A stretch of 64,000 nt of DNA from RGIG6165 sp045538835 (GCA_045538835.1 JAZQEF010000010.1:24826-88825), one strand, 5' to 3'; positions 17,178 through 26,314 are shown, counted from the first letter of the stretch. The notes: generated by a model not told the origin, from the letters alone. Numbers and translations are program-made.

Positions 17178-19430
17178 TTAGATAGTGTGGTGGCAGGTTC
17201 TTGCGAGAACGTCTTCCTGCTGTTCGCGTGTAAGGTCGATAAACTTAACTGCATAGCCTGATACACGGATAGTGAAGTTTGCATATTCTTCCTTCTCCGG
17301 ATGTTCCATAGCGTCGAGAAGTTTTTCTTTACCGAATACGTTGACGTTAAGGTGATGTGAACCCTGTGAGAAGTAACCGTCAAGAACATTAACGAGATTA
17401 TTAACGCGTTCATCATCACTGTGACCAAGTGCATCGGGGTTGATTGTCTGTGTATTTGAAATACCGTCAAGCGCCCAGTGATAGGGAAGCTTTGCAACTG
17501 AGTTGAGTGATGCGAGAAGACCGTTCTGTTCAGCACCGTAACTCGGTGTGCCGCCGGGAGCAAATGATGCAGATGCGGGACGACCGTCGGGTGTTGCACC
17601 TGTTGCTTTACCGTAAACAACGTTTGAAGTAATTGTAAGAATAGATGTTGAAGCTTCTGAATCACGGTATGTGTGATGCTTCTTGATCTTTTCAATAAAT
17701 GTCTTGAGAAGCCATACAGCAATATCGTCTGCACGGTTATCGTCATTACCGTATTTGGGGAAGTCGCCTTCTACGATATAATCTGTAACCATACCTGTTT
17801 CGTCACGTACTGTCTTAACCTTAGCGTACTTGATAGCGCTGAGTGAGTCAACAACGTGTGAGAAACCTGCAATACCTGTTGCAAATGAACGACGTACATC
17901 TGTGTCGATGAGAGCCATTTCAGCTTCTTCATAGTAGTACTTGTCGTGCATGTACTGAATGAGGTTGAGTATATTGACATACAGACCTGCAAGCCATTCC
18001 ATCATTGTGTCAAACTTTTTCACAACTTCATCATAGTCAAGGTATTCACTTGTGATGGGTGCATAAGCGGGTCCTATCTGCTCACGGAGCATTTCGTCAA
18101 CACCGCCGTTGATAGCGTAGAGAAGGCACTTGCCAAGATTTGCGCGAGCGCCGAAGAACTGCATTTCCTTACCTGTCTGTGTTGCAGATACGCAGCAGCA
18201 GATAGAATAGTCATCGCCCCAGTAAGGCTTCATAACATCGTCGTTCTCATACTGAATGGAACTTGTGAGGATAGAAATCTTTGAAGCGTACTTCTTGAAG
18301 TTTTCGGGAAGTGCGGGTGAATAGAGAATTGTAAGGTTCGGCTCGGGTGAGGGACCCATATTCTCAAGTGTACGCAGGAAACGGTAGTCATTCTTTGTAA
18401 CCATTGAACGTCCGTCAATTCCTGTACCGCCGACAACAACTGTTGCCCAAACGGGGTCGCCCGAGAAGAGCTGGTTATATGAAGGAATACGAGCGAACTT
18501 GACCATACGGAGTTTCATAACGAGATGGTCGATAAGTTCCTGCGCTTCTTTTTCTGTGATGATGCCTGCATCAAGGTCACGCTGGAGATAAATATCAAGG
18601 AATGTTGAGATACGGCCAACGCTCATTGCAGCACCGTTCTGTGTCTTAACAGCGGCAAGGTAGCCGAAGTAGAGCCACTGAACTGCTTCTTTCGCATCCT
18701 TTGCGGGGAGTGAAATATCAAAGCCGTAGAGGGCAGCCATTGCTTTCATACCTTTGAGAGCGCCTATCTGACGTGCGATTTCTTCACGCTGACGGATAAC
18801 ATCGTCAATCATTGTACCGTCACCGCAGTTAGCGAGGTCTTCCTGCTTGAATTTGATAAGCTGATCAATACCGTAAAGGGCAACACGTCTGTAGTCACCT
18901 ACGATACGTCCGCGGCCGTAAGTATCCGGCAGACCTGTGATGATGTGGCTGCGGCGCGCAAGTCTCATTTCGGGAGTATAAGCATCAAAAACAGCCTGGT
19001 TGTGTGTACGGCAGTATTCCGTAAATATCTTGTGAAGTTCGGGATCGGGAGTATAACCGTAAGTTTCGCAAGCCTGTTCAGCCATTCTGATACCGCCGTA
19101 GGGCATGAATGCACGCTTTAAGGGCTTATCTGTCTGAAGACCTACGACTTTTTCTTCGTCCTTGAGTGATTCATCGATATAAGCAGGACCGTAAGCTGTA
19201 AGGCTTGTTACGACCTTTGTTTCACATTCGAGAACTCCGCCTTTAGCGCGTTCTTCCTTCTGGAGCTTCTGCAAAGCGCCCCATAACTTGTCAGTTGCTT
19301 CTGTAGGACCTTCAAGGAAGGACTCGTCACCGTCGTAAGGACGGTAGTTCTTCTGAATAAAGTCTCTGACATTAACTTCTTCTTTCCACATACGGCCTTC
19401 AAAGCCGTTCCACTGTTCGAAATTAACCAT
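17178..19430 (-). CDS. pflB: Formate C-acetyltransferase (pyruvate formate-lyase)
   Basis: 750 residues, full length. The catalytic cysteine pair is in SICCCVSATQTG (near residue 415) and the radical Gly is in RVSGYAVKF close to the C-terminus (near 727). It converts pyruvate and CoA to acetyl-CoA and formate, the central anaerobic pyruvate step. CAAGGAGG lies before the ATG. The 366-base upstream gap holds a large palindrome containing TATAAT-like sequences. Followed by pflA. Confidence 0.98.
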   Translation of the reverse strand: MVNFEQWNGFEGRMWKEEVNVRDFIQKNYRPYDGDESFLEGPTEATDKLWGALQKLQKEERAKGGVLECETKVVTSLTAYGPAYIDESLKDEEKVVGLQTDKPLKRAFMPYGGIRMAEQACETYGYTPDPELHKIFTEYCRTHNQAVFDAYTPEMRLARRSHIITGLPDTYGRGRIVGDYRRVALYGIDQLIKFKQEDLANCGDGTMIDDVIRQREEIARQIGALKGMKAMAALYGFDISLPAKDAKEAVQWLYFGYLAAVKTQNGAAMSVGRISTFLDIYLQRDLDAGIITEKEAQELIDHLVMKLRMVKFARIPSYNQLFSGDPVWATVVVGGTGIDGRSMVTKNDYRFLRTLENMGPSPEPNLTILYSPALPENFKKYASKISILTSSIQYENDDVMKPYWGDDYSICCCVSATQTGKEMQFFGARANLGKCLLYAINGGVDEMLREQIGPAYAPITSEYLDYDEVVKKFDTMMEWLAGLYVNILNLIQYMHDKYYYEEAEMALIDTDVRRSFATGIAGFSHVVDSLSAIKYAKVKTVRDETGMVTDYIVEGDFPKYGNDDNRADDIAVWLLKTFIEKIKKHHTYRDSEASTSILTITSNVVYGKATGATPDGRPASASFAPGGTPSYGAEQNGLLASLNSVAKLPYHWALDGISNTQTINPDALGHSDDERVNNLVNVLDGYFSQGSHHLNVNVFGKEKLLDAMEHPEKEEYANFTIRVSGYAVKFIDLTREQQEDVLARTCHHTI

Positions 19431-19796
19431 AATGTGCCTCCTTGTATTTTAAAAATTATAAATCACTTAAATCGTATAAATAAAGTATATTAAAAATATA
19501 ACTTTCCAAATGTCATAATATCACATTTTTCGTAAAATGCAATATATAAAAGTTAGGAATTTGCCCCTCAATTTTTTAAATTTTTAGGTAAGAATGGCAA
19601 GACACTTAAAAATAAGAGTGTTATAATACGATATGTTGTATAAGAATCGATATTATAACACAATTTCTTGTATCATTATATAATATGTTGTGATTTCTGT
19701 CAATGTTTTGAAAGAAGGCAGATTTCGGCAACTCTCACTGTTGTATATTTTTATCGCAGAGATTATAATTGTTATAAAAAACACGGAGGGAATAGA
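19431..19796. other. AT-rich divergent intergenic region of pflB and the dehydrogenase gene
   Basis: 366 bases without a gene, very AT-rich. It must carry the pflB promoter (minus) and that of the 2-hydroxyacid dehydrogenase (plus). The only clear structure is an imperfect palindrome at 19618-19662. No riboswitch or tRNA was recognised. Confidence 0.6.
19618..19662. repeat. Palindrome with embedded TATAAT on both strands
   Basis: GTGTTATAAT at 19618-19627 is repeated in inverted form as ATTATAACAC at 19653-19662, and inside these CGAT pairs with ATCG. Each arm contains a TATAAT-like -10 sequence in opposite directions. It may be a regulator site or a pair of facing promoters. Confidence 0.5.
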
Positions 19797-20747
19797 ATGA
19801 AAATCGTTGTTACCGATGCCAAAACGATTACAAACGGAGACATATCTCTTGAGTTCTTTAAAAAATACGGAGATGTGGAGATATATGACCTCACAGATGC
19901 CAAGCAGACCGCAGAGCGTATCGCAGATGCAGATATGGTCATCGTCAACAAGACTGTGCTTGACCGAAACAATATGAAAGATGCGAAAAATCTGAAGTAT
20001 ATCGGACTTTTTGCGACAGGCTATAACAACATAGACACAGAGTACGCAAAAAAGCGCGGTATCGCCGTATGCAATGCAGGCAGTTACTCCACAAATGCGG
20101 TGGCACAGCAGGTCTTTTCCTACATTCTTGCCCACAGCAACCGTACAGCCGATTACGATGCATTTGTGCGCGCAGGAGGCTGGAAAAAGAGCGACACTTT
20201 TTCACCTTTTGTCTTTCCGCTGAGCGAACTTGACGGCAAGGTGATAGGCATTGTCGGCTATGGAAATATAGGCAAAAAAGTCGCCCAACTTGCAATGGCT
20301 TTCGGGATGAAAGTGCTTGCATATACTCGCACGCCCAAAGAGGAAATAGATGTACGGTTCTGTGCACTTGATGAACTTCTGGCAAACAGTGACTATGTAA
20401 CGGTGCACTGTCCCCTGAATGAGGCCTCAAAGGGGATGTTTGATGCAGATGCCTTTGCAAAAATGAAAAAAAGCGCCTATTTTATAAATACTGCAAGAGG
20501 CGGCGTTATGGACGAAGAGGCGCTTGCTAAGGCAGTCCAGAACGGCATAATTGCAGGGGCTGCAGTAGACGTGTTGACAACGGAGCCCATGAGAGAGGAT
20601 TGCCCTCTTTTTGATATAGAAAATCTTACGGTTACACCGCATATAGCATGGGCGCCGATAGAGACCAGGATCAGGCTTATGCATATAGTTGAAGACAACA
20701 TCAGAAGTTTTCTTGAGGGAAAACCGAAAAATAATGTTGCAAAATAA
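19797..20747 (+). CDS. D-isomer 2-hydroxyacid dehydrogenase
   Basis: 316 residues from ATG 19797 (GGAGGG site); upstream extension lacks a ribosome site. NAD-binding motif GIVGYGNIGKKVAQLA (about 146-161), the catalytic Arg region INTARGGVMDEEAL, and the Glu/His relay ending in VTPHIAWAP identify the family. Spacing fits hydroxypyruvate/glycerate or phosphoglycerate-type reductases lacking an ACT domain. Substrate not decidable. It ends directly before the operator-like repeats of the HTH-ProC gene, which has its own promoter. Confidence 0.9.
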   Translation: MKIVVTDAKTITNGDISLEFFKKYGDVEIYDLTDAKQTAERIADADMVIVNKTVLDRNNMKDAKNLKYIGLFATGYNNIDTEYAKKRGIAVCNAGSYSTNAVAQQVFSYILAHSNRTADYDAFVRAGGWKKSDTFSPFVFPLSELDGKVIGIVGYGNIGKKVAQLAMAFGMKVLAYTRTPKEEIDVRFCALDELLANSDYVTVHCPLNEASKGMFDADAFAKMKKSAYFINTARGGVMDEEALAKAVQNGIIAGAAVDVLTTEPMREDCPLFDIENLTVTPHIAWAPIETRIRLMHIVEDNIRSFLEGKPKNNVAK

Positions 20748-20779
20748 TTTTACTAAAACTTGATTGACTTTTACTAAAA
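20748..20779 (+). promoter_or_regulatory. Paired palindromic operator candidates for the HTH-ProC gene
   Basis: The 11-mer TTTTACTAAAA, symmetric around its central C, occurs at 20748-20758 and again at 20769-20779, exactly 21 bases apart (two helical turns). The second copy lies in the promoter spacer. This is the layout expected for a dimeric XRE-type repressor acting on its own gene. Confidence 0.6.
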
Positions 20780-20791
20780 TTACTATATAAT
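20764..20791 (+). promoter_or_regulatory. Promoter of the HTH-ProC gene
   Basis: TTGACT (20764-20769) and TATAAT (20786-20791) with a 16-base spacer, 35 bases before the ATG at 20826. Confidence 0.75.
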
Positions 20792-20825
20792 AGATATGTA
20801 AACTATATTTTTGAGGTCGGTTTTT

Positions 20826-21860
20826 ATGAAAAGCAGCAGAAAAAGTAACAGCGGCAAAAATATCGGACAGAATATCAAGAAAATAAGGGCGTCACAGAAA
20901 ATGACGCTTAAGGCACTTGCGGAGTCGACAGGTCTTTCGATAGGCTATCTTTCGCAACTTGAAAGAGGATTGACGACGGTTTCAAAAGGTACCTGTGCAA
21001 AACTTGCGGCGGCACTCGGTGTCAGCACTGACGAACTCAGTTATAATGAGAGGCTTTCGGGCAAAAAGGATATATGTATAATCGGCGGCGGAAATATGGG
21101 CGGGGCCATTGCGGCAGGCATTGTCACAAACGGCATAGCAGAGGCTGCAAATGTAACGGTTTCGGATATCAGCGAAGCGGTGCTCCGCCCGTTAAAGACG
21201 AAGTTCAAAATTAATACAATCACCGATAATAAAGAGGCGGCAACAAAGGCAAATGTGCTTATACTCGCCGTAAAACCCGTGTATCTTGACGGGGTACTCG
21301 AAGAGATAAGCGGACTTGTTGCAGATGATACGCTGGTGGTGTCCATTGCCGCAGGCAGAAGCATTGCCTATTTGGCAGATAAACTCGGCGAAAGGCAGAA
21401 AATCATACGTGTTATGCCCAACACACCTGCACTTGTCAATGCAGGTATGTCGGTGCTCTGTCCTTCAAAGAATGTAACGGCAAGGGAACTTAAAAGTGTT
21501 ACTGAAATATTCTCGGGACTCGGTAAGGCACAGATCATGGAAGAAAGCATGTTCGATGCGGTGACGGCAGTTTCGGGCTCAGGTCCTGCATATGTCTATA
21601 TGTTTATACAGTCGCTTGCCGATGCAGGTGTACGCGAAGGCCTGCCCAGAGATGCGGCGCTTGAACTTGCGGCGCAGACGGTGTTTGGCTCTGCCAAAAT
21701 GGTGCTTGAAGCAGGAAAGCACCCGGAACAGCTCAAAGATGAAGTCTGCTCACCGGGCGGTACGACCATCGAAGCGGTGGCGGCGCTTGAAAAAGCGGGA
21801 CTGAGAAATGCAGTTATGGATGCAGTCAAGGCGTGTGCGGATAAATCAAGAAATATGTAA
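20826..21860 (+). CDS. XRE helix-turn-helix domain fused to pyrroline-5-carboxylate reductase
   Basis: 344 residues from ATG 20826, 7 bases after GAGGTCGG. Residues 12-72 are a Cro/CI-type helix-turn-helix (IGQNIKKIRASQKMTLKALA, STGLSIGYLSQLERG). From about 80 to the end is a complete ProC: IIGGGNMGGAIAAG for NADPH, a VMPNTPALVNAGM strand, GSGPAYVYMF, and the signature CSPGGTTIEAV. ProC alone is about 265 residues, so nothing is lost. ProC makes L-proline from pyrroline-5-carboxylate. The fusion suggests a trigger enzyme that senses proline or pyrroline-5-carboxylate, or redox state, and represses transcription, at least its own. Confidence 0.93.
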   Translation: MKSSRKSNSGKNIGQNIKKIRASQKMTLKALAESTGLSIGYLSQLERGLTTVSKGTCAKLAAALGVSTDELSYNERLSGKKDICIIGGGNMGGAIAAGIVTNGIAEAANVTVSDISEAVLRPLKTKFKINTITDNKEAATKANVLILAVKPVYLDGVLEEISGLVADDTLVVSIAAGRSIAYLADKLGERQKIIRVMPNTPALVNAGMSVLCPSKNVTARELKSVTEIFSGLGKAQIMEESMFDAVTAVSGSGPAYVYMFIQSLADAGVREGLPRDAALELAAQTVFGSAKMVLEAGKHPEQLKDEVCSPGGTTIEAVAALEKAGLRNAVMDAVKACADKSRNM

Positions 21861-21875
21861 AATACACCTATAAAT

Positions 21876-21909
21876 AAAAAAACAGTCGTGATATCACGAC
21901 TGTTTTTTT
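21876..21909. terminator. Bidirectional terminator
   Basis: AAAAACAGTCGTGAT and ATCACGACTGTTTTT form a perfect palindrome between the convergent HTH-ProC and permease genes, with T runs in both directions. Confidence 0.88.
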
Positions 21910-22744
21910 ACCATACGGGCAGAAAACCGAAAATCAGACCGAGTATAACACCGGATATAAAAAGTGTTAATGTCAGCAATAAATTTTCCTTAATATTTTT
22001 GTTTGTGCGGAAGAGAACTGCAAGGCCTACGCCCGCACCGACAAAAAGACCGGAGAGCATGGCGCCTGCGCTCATTGCACCGCTCAGATAGAGTTCCGCT
22101 ATCACAACGGATGCGGCGCAGTTGGGGATAAGACCGATTATTGCGGCGAGCAGGTTGCCTATAACAGGCTTATTTAAAATGAAGCCTGCAAGTGCATCTT
22201 CGCCTACATAATGAATGATGCCGCTGAGAATAAAAGTGATCACAAATATAAATACCGCAACTTTTACCGTGTGTATCAGAGCCGGCATAAGAACACCATT
22301 GTGTTCTTCGCAGTGACAGCCGCTCTCATGGCAGAGGTCGTGTATATTTTTTTCTTTTTTTCGTTTGTAAAGCAGATCGATGAGATAACCTGTCAGGACT
22401 GCCCCTGCAAATTTGCAGACAAGAACTTTTATTATCAAAGGTAGGGGAGCCTGTTTTGACATAAATATAGGAAGCATCTCATCCGAAGTTGCAAGAAACA
22501 CCGCAATAAGAGTGCCGGGTGTTATAAGACCGCCCGAGAAAAGACCTGCCGCAGAAGTAGAAAAACCGCATTGAGGAACAATTCCACAAAGCGAGCCTAC
22601 AAGCGTCGCAATACGCGAATTTTTTATAAAACCGGTCAGATTTTCCGCCTTGTGCTCTATATATTCCATAATAACATAGGCAATAAACAAAAAAGGCAGA
22701 GTTATAAGTGTGTCTTTAATTGCGTGTGTTAATATTTCGATCAT
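21908..22744 (-). CDS. Putative 10-TM heavy-metal (manganese/arsenic-type) exporter, ArsP_2 family
   Basis: 278 residues from ATG 22744, which overlaps the TGA of the HAD gene (ATGA); the earlier start at 22759 is inside that gene. Two homologous membrane halves each carry a pore-like motif, GIVPQCGFSTSAAG and GLIPNCAASVVIA, with a cytoplasmic His/Cys-rich loop between (HDLCHESGCHCEEH, about residue 145). These fit the ArsP_2 / putative manganese transporter family. The His/Cys loop supports metal binding. The transported metal is an inference. Confidence 0.75.
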   Translation of the reverse strand: MIEILTHAIKDTLITLPFLFIAYVIMEYIEHKAENLTGFIKNSRIATLVGSLCGIVPQCGFSTSAAGLFSGGLITPGTLIAVFLATSDEMLPIFMSKQAPLPLIIKVLVCKFAGAVLTGYLIDLLYKRKKEKNIHDLCHESGCHCEEHNGVLMPALIHTVKVAVFIFVITFILSGIIHYVGEDALAGFILNKPVIGNLLAAIIGLIPNCAASVVIAELYLSGAMSAGAMLSGLFVGAGVGLAVLFRTNKNIKENLLLTLTLFISGVILGLIFGFLPVW

Positions 22745-23580
22745 GCAAGAGCCTCGCAAAACATAGTAGAGTTGACTTCTTCAAGCGAATGGAAAGTGAA
22801 ATCGGGATAGAGTTCATCAGGCAGAGTTTCAAGGTCGTCAATTGAGGTGACACCTGTCATGACAAGACCTGTTTTCATACCGTGAAGTCTGCCCATGGCA
22901 ATATCTGTCCCCAGCGCATCGCCGAAAATTATAATGTCGTTTTTGTCATATACGCCGGTCTGTGAGCAGACCTTTTCTACTGCCGTCAGATAGGGTTTTC
23001 CGAATACTGTGGCTTTTGCACCGTCTGCCGCCGCTGATATCATCTCTGAGATAGCACCGCAGTCGGGAATAACACCGTCTGTTACGGGGCAGAGCATATC
23101 ATAGTGTGTCGCAAGAAATTCTGCGCCGTTTTTAATAAGCGATGCCGCTTTTGCAACTTTTTCATCGGTAAGTGTTTTGTCAAAAGATGATACAACTATG
23201 TCGGAGTCCTCTGAAAGTGTTATACCGCGTTTTGTAAAACATTCCTCAAGGTCGGGTGTTCCGACAAGATATACGCTTTTGCCCTTTCTCTCACGGAGGA
23301 GAAAATCTATAGTGACATCTCCGCTTGTGAGAATTTCCCCTTCCTGCGGTGCGAAACCCATTCTTTCAAGTTTGCCGTAGTAAAATTCAGTCGAGCAGGA
23401 GGAGTTGTTTGTGAAAAACAGCACCTTTCTGCCGCTCTTGCGTAGATTATGGATAAAATCTAACGCATAGGGAAATGGTGTGGCGTCAAGACTCACCGTT
23501 CCGTCTATATCAAAAACAAAAAGTTTTTTTGAAAGCAAAATATCGAGAACCGATTTCGCATCGGTATATCCTTTAAACAT
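22741..23580 (-). CDS. HAD-IIA (NagD-like) phosphatase
   Basis: 279 residues. Motif I FVFDIDGTVSLD (nucleophile Asp near residue 20), motif II FFTNNSS, a Lys motif region around FGKPYL, and motif III/IV IIIFGDALGTDIAMG mark the HAD superfamily IIA with a C2 cap. Family members dephosphorylate small phospho-compounds such as nucleotides or 4-nitrophenyl phosphate. Translationally coupled to the exporter gene downstream, and 13 bases after the alcohol dehydrogenase gene. Confidence 0.9.
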   Translation of the reverse strand: MFKGYTDAKSVLDILLSKKLFVFDIDGTVSLDATPFPYALDFIHNLRKSGRKVLFFTNNSSCSTEFYYGKLERMGFAPQEGEILTSGDVTIDFLLRERKGKSVYLVGTPDLEECFTKRGITLSEDSDIVVSSFDKTLTDEKVAKAASLIKNGAEFLATHYDMLCPVTDGVIPDCGAISEMISAAADGAKATVFGKPYLTAVEKVCSQTGVYDKNDIIIFGDALGTDIAMGRLHGMKTGLVMTGVTSIDDLETLPDELYPDFTFHSLEEVNSTMFCEALA

Positions 23581-23593
23581 ATTAAACTCCTTA

Positions 23594-24772
23594 TTAAATA
23601 TTTGCCGATCTGTAAATATTCAAAACATCTTCATAGCTGAGCGGAATATGACCGATGGTTTTTGTGCCGCCGTCTGTCACGCGGTCAGCCATAAGCGCAA
23701 GTTCTTCTTCGGACAGAGTGCCGATACCCAGTTCGGTGAATGTCAACGGCATACCTATCTGGCGGAAGAAGGTTTCAGTTTTTTCAATACCATCAAGAGC
23801 CAGTGTGGGACTTGCCTCATCACATGCCCATACATTTACGGCAAACTGTGCAAAACGCTCCCAATCCTTTTCGTAGACATATCTTGCCCATTTGCACCAG
23901 ATGACTGCAAGACCTGCTCCGTGTGTGACATTGTATATTCCCGAGAGCGGATGCTCCATAGGATGCGCGACAAATGCCTGTGTGCTTCCAAGTCCCGTAA
24001 GACCGTTGTGGGAGAGTGAGCCTGCCCACATTATCTCGCTTCTAGCCTTGTAGTCGTCGGGCTTATCCATTGCTATTTTTCCGTAGACGATAACATTTGA
24101 GAGAAGTTGTTCTGCAATTCTGTCGGACATCTCGTTCCCTCTGCCCGAAGCAAAATATCTGCCTATGGTGTGCATCATTATATCTACAATGCCCGATGCC
24201 GTCTGATACGGTGGCAGAGTATAGGTGAGAGTCGGGTCCATACAGGCAAAACGCGGTCTGTTTAAATCACTGCCAAAGCCTTTTTTGATACCCGTTTCAT
24301 CATCCGTTATTACGGCACTGGCGCTCGTCTCACTTCCTGCTGCTGCAATAGTCAGGATAACACCGACGGGCGTTGATGACACAGGTGCAACTTTTCTTGC
24401 ATATATGTCATCCCATATATCAAGGTCGGGATTGGCAAGACCAAGCGCAATTGCTTTTGCCGAGTCTATAACACTGCCTCCGCCGACTGCTATAATAAAA
24501 TCGATTTTTTCACGGCGGCAGATATCTATACCCTCACGTACAAGAGATAAAACGGGGTTGGGTCTTGCACCGCCGAGTGTGATATAAAAAAGCCCCTGCT
24601 CGCTTACATACTTTTCAACTGCACAGAGCAGACCGTTTTTTACACAGGTCTGTCCGCCGTAGTGAATGAGCACACGGTTTGCACCAAACTCTTTAGCCGC
24701 CTGACCGCACATCTTAACACAGTCTCTCCCGAAAAAGATTTTTGTGGGAGCGTAATATGTAAATCCGTTCAA
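23594..24772 (-). CDS. Iron-containing alcohol dehydrogenase (BdhA/YugJ type)
   Basis: 392 residues starting at a TTG (24772) with GGGGTGA upstream. Group III dehydrogenase: GGGSVIDSAKAIALG (about 95-109) for NAD(P) binding, and metal ligands in the DIMMHTIGRYF and AHPMEHPLSGIYNVTHG segments. The opening NGFTYYAPTKIFFG is typical of NADPH-dependent butanol dehydrogenases. It reduces short-chain aldehydes during fermentation. First gene of the three-gene minus-strand group. Confidence 0.92.
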   Translation of the reverse strand: MNGFTYYAPTKIFFGRDCVKMCGQAAKEFGANRVLIHYGGQTCVKNGLLCAVEKYVSEQGLFYITLGGARPNPVLSLVREGIDICRREKIDFIIAVGGGSVIDSAKAIALGLANPDLDIWDDIYARKVAPVSSTPVGVILTIAAAGSETSASAVITDDETGIKKGFGSDLNRPRFACMDPTLTYTLPPYQTASGIVDIMMHTIGRYFASGRGNEMSDRIAEQLLSNVIVYGKIAMDKPDDYKARSEIMWAGSLSHNGLTGLGSTQAFVAHPMEHPLSGIYNVTHGAGLAVIWCKWARYVYEKDWERFAQFAVNVWACDEASPTLALDGIEKTETFFRQIGMPLTFTELGIGTLSEEELALMADRVTDGGTKTIGHIPLSYEDVLNIYRSANI

Positions 24773-24882
24773 AAAATCACCCCGTAAAAATTATGTATTT
24801 TATTATATCAGTAAATAAGTCTGTTGTAAAATCATTTTTTGTGATACAATATAATAAATAATTTCGCAAAAGGTGACAGAAA

Positions 24883-25224
24883 ATGATAAGAAAAGAATAC
24901 GAAACTAAGTACAACGAAAATATGAGAGGCGGTGACGGGACCGTCAAGATTGAGAATTTTCTTAACGGAGAAGAACTTTACGGAAAGGGCAGGCTTTTCG
25001 GCAAGATAACTCTTGAAAAGGGCTGTTCGATAGGCGGCCACGTTCACGAGAATGAGATGGAGGCATTTCACATTCTTTCGGGAACGGTTGAATTTGACGA
25101 CAACGGTGAAAAACGAATCGTTCACGCGGGGGAGACCACGCTCACCGCACACGGACAGAAACATTCAATAAAGAATATTGGCGAAGAAACGGTCGAAATA
25201 ATAGCTTTAATCATATTTAAATAA
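24883..25224 (+). CDS. Small cupin-domain protein
   Basis: 113 residues forming one cupin barrel: motif 1 GCSIGGHVHENEMEAFHILSG (two His and Glu as metal ligands) and motif 2 HAGETTLTAHGQKHSIKN. AAGGTGA precedes the ATG. Single-domain cupins of this type bind a metal and small ligands; no reaction can be assigned. Monocistronic with its own terminator. Confidence 0.88.
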   Translation: MIRKEYETKYNENMRGGDGTVKIENFLNGEELYGKGRLFGKITLEKGCSIGGHVHENEMEAFHILSGTVEFDDNGEKRIVHAGETTLTAHGQKHSIKNIGEETVEIIALIIFK

Positions 25225-25225
25225 C

Positions 25226-25260
25226 GAAAACGGTCAAATCATTGGATTTGACCGTTTTTT
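25226..25260 (+). terminator. Terminator of the cupin gene
   Basis: AAAACGGTCAAATC and GATTTGACCGTTTT pair around ATTG, ending in six T. Its 3' arm contains the -35 box of the next promoter. Confidence 0.88.
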
Positions 25261-25276
25261 ATATTTATGGTAAAAT
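25248..25276 (+). promoter_or_regulatory. Promoter of the G5/3D gene, overlapping the preceding terminator
   Basis: TTGACC (25248-25253) is inside the terminator's 3' arm; a 17-base spacer leads to TAAAAT (25271-25276), 27 bases before the ATG. Confidence 0.65.
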
Positions 25277-25302
25277 ATTCCTGTTATTTGGGGAGGTTTT
25301 CC

Positions 25303-26250
25303 ATGAGTAAGACTAAAAAGATACTATACGCCATATCGGCAGCAGTTATGATGATTGGCATCGGCATAATAATATATCTTGTCGGTGCACAGCATTACAC
25401 GGTCTACGATAACGGTAAAACGATAGATGTATTCTCTTACAGTTCGGACAGGGATACTATACTTGAAAAAAGCGGTGTGGAACTGTCAGAAAATGATGCG
25501 TTTTTGAAAACATCCGACGGGTATAGGGTACTTCGTCCGAAAGAAGTTACAGTTTTGTACGGTGACACACAGGAGACGTTTGACACTTCCTACGAAACGG
25601 TAGGTGAAGTGCTTTACAGTAGCGGTATTGCATTTTCTCAAGAAGATTTTTGTGATTTTGAAACAGACACCCCTATAACTGACGGTATGGAAATAAGAGT
25701 GCACAAGGTCACTCACGACATAAGCGAGAGCGATACGGAAATTCCTTTTGAAACAGTTACAAAAGACAGTATATATGTCAAAAAAGGAACGACTAAAACG
25801 ACCGTAAAAGGCGAAAACGGAATTCAGCGTGAAGTCAGAAGCAATACATACGTTGACGGAGAACTGATTTCGTCGGTAGTCACATCGAACAGCCTTGTAA
25901 AGGCGCCTGTTACCAAAACGGTGGAAAGGGGTGTCGGCGGCACGATAGGCGGATATGAATTCTCATATTGTATGGATATGAAATCAACAGCATACACCTA
26001 TTTTGAGAACAGCAGGAATATTACTGCGACAGGCGTGCCCGTAGGCTACGGAAAAGTGGCGGTGGATAAAAATGTCATTCCGCTCGGCACAAAAATGTAT
26101 ATAACCTCTGCAAACGGCAAATACGTATACGGATATGCTGTTGCGGCGGATACCGGTGTGAGAGGAAATATAATCGACCTTTTCTATGAAACCTACGAAG
26201 AGTGCATAAATTGGGGTAGAAGAAAAATAAAAGTTTATATATTGGAGTAA
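25303..26250 (+). CDS. Cell-wall protein with DUF348, G5 and 3D domains (YabE/RpfB-like)
   Basis: 315 residues from ATG 25303 (GGGGAGG site). One N-terminal membrane anchor, two DUF348 repeats (about 40-145), a G5 domain (about 150-225, ETVTKDSIYVKKGTTKTTVKG), and a C-terminal 3D domain whose namesake aspartates are visible in AVDKNVIPLG, AAADTG and GNIIDLF. The 3D double-psi barrel is the catalytic fold of MltA-type and Rpf-like lytic enzymes. Probably a peptidoglycan-cleaving protein in growth or germination. Confidence 0.92.
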   Translation: MSKTKKILYAISAAVMMIGIGIIIYLVGAQHYTVYDNGKTIDVFSYSSDRDTILEKSGVELSENDAFLKTSDGYRVLRPKEVTVLYGDTQETFDTSYETVGEVLYSSGIAFSQEDFCDFETDTPITDGMEIRVHKVTHDISESDTEIPFETVTKDSIYVKKGTTKTTVKGENGIQREVRSNTYVDGELISSVVTSNSLVKAPVTKTVERGVGGTIGGYEFSYCMDMKSTAYTYFENSRNITATGVPVGYGKVAVDKNVIPLGTKMYITSANGKYVYGYAVAADTGVRGNIIDLFYETYEECINWGRRKIKVYILE

Positions 26251-26314
26251 GCGGTTGCATCAAAAATTGCTTCGCTTACTGACGTAACTGCTTAATATTG
26301 TAAAGTATTAACAG

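Noticed and set aside
17168..17746. 192-residue frame inside pflB
   Set aside because: Low-complexity shadow of pflB codons in another frame.
19668..19796. 43-codon N-terminal extension of the 2-hydroxyacid dehydrogenase
   Set aside because: No ribosome site, AT-rich non-coding character; GGAGGG just before ATG 19797 and the family start fit that codon.
26250..26285. Terminator after the G5/3D gene (AGTAAGCG/CGCTTACT)
   Set aside because: Eight-base stem with a long loop and no T run; too weak to call.
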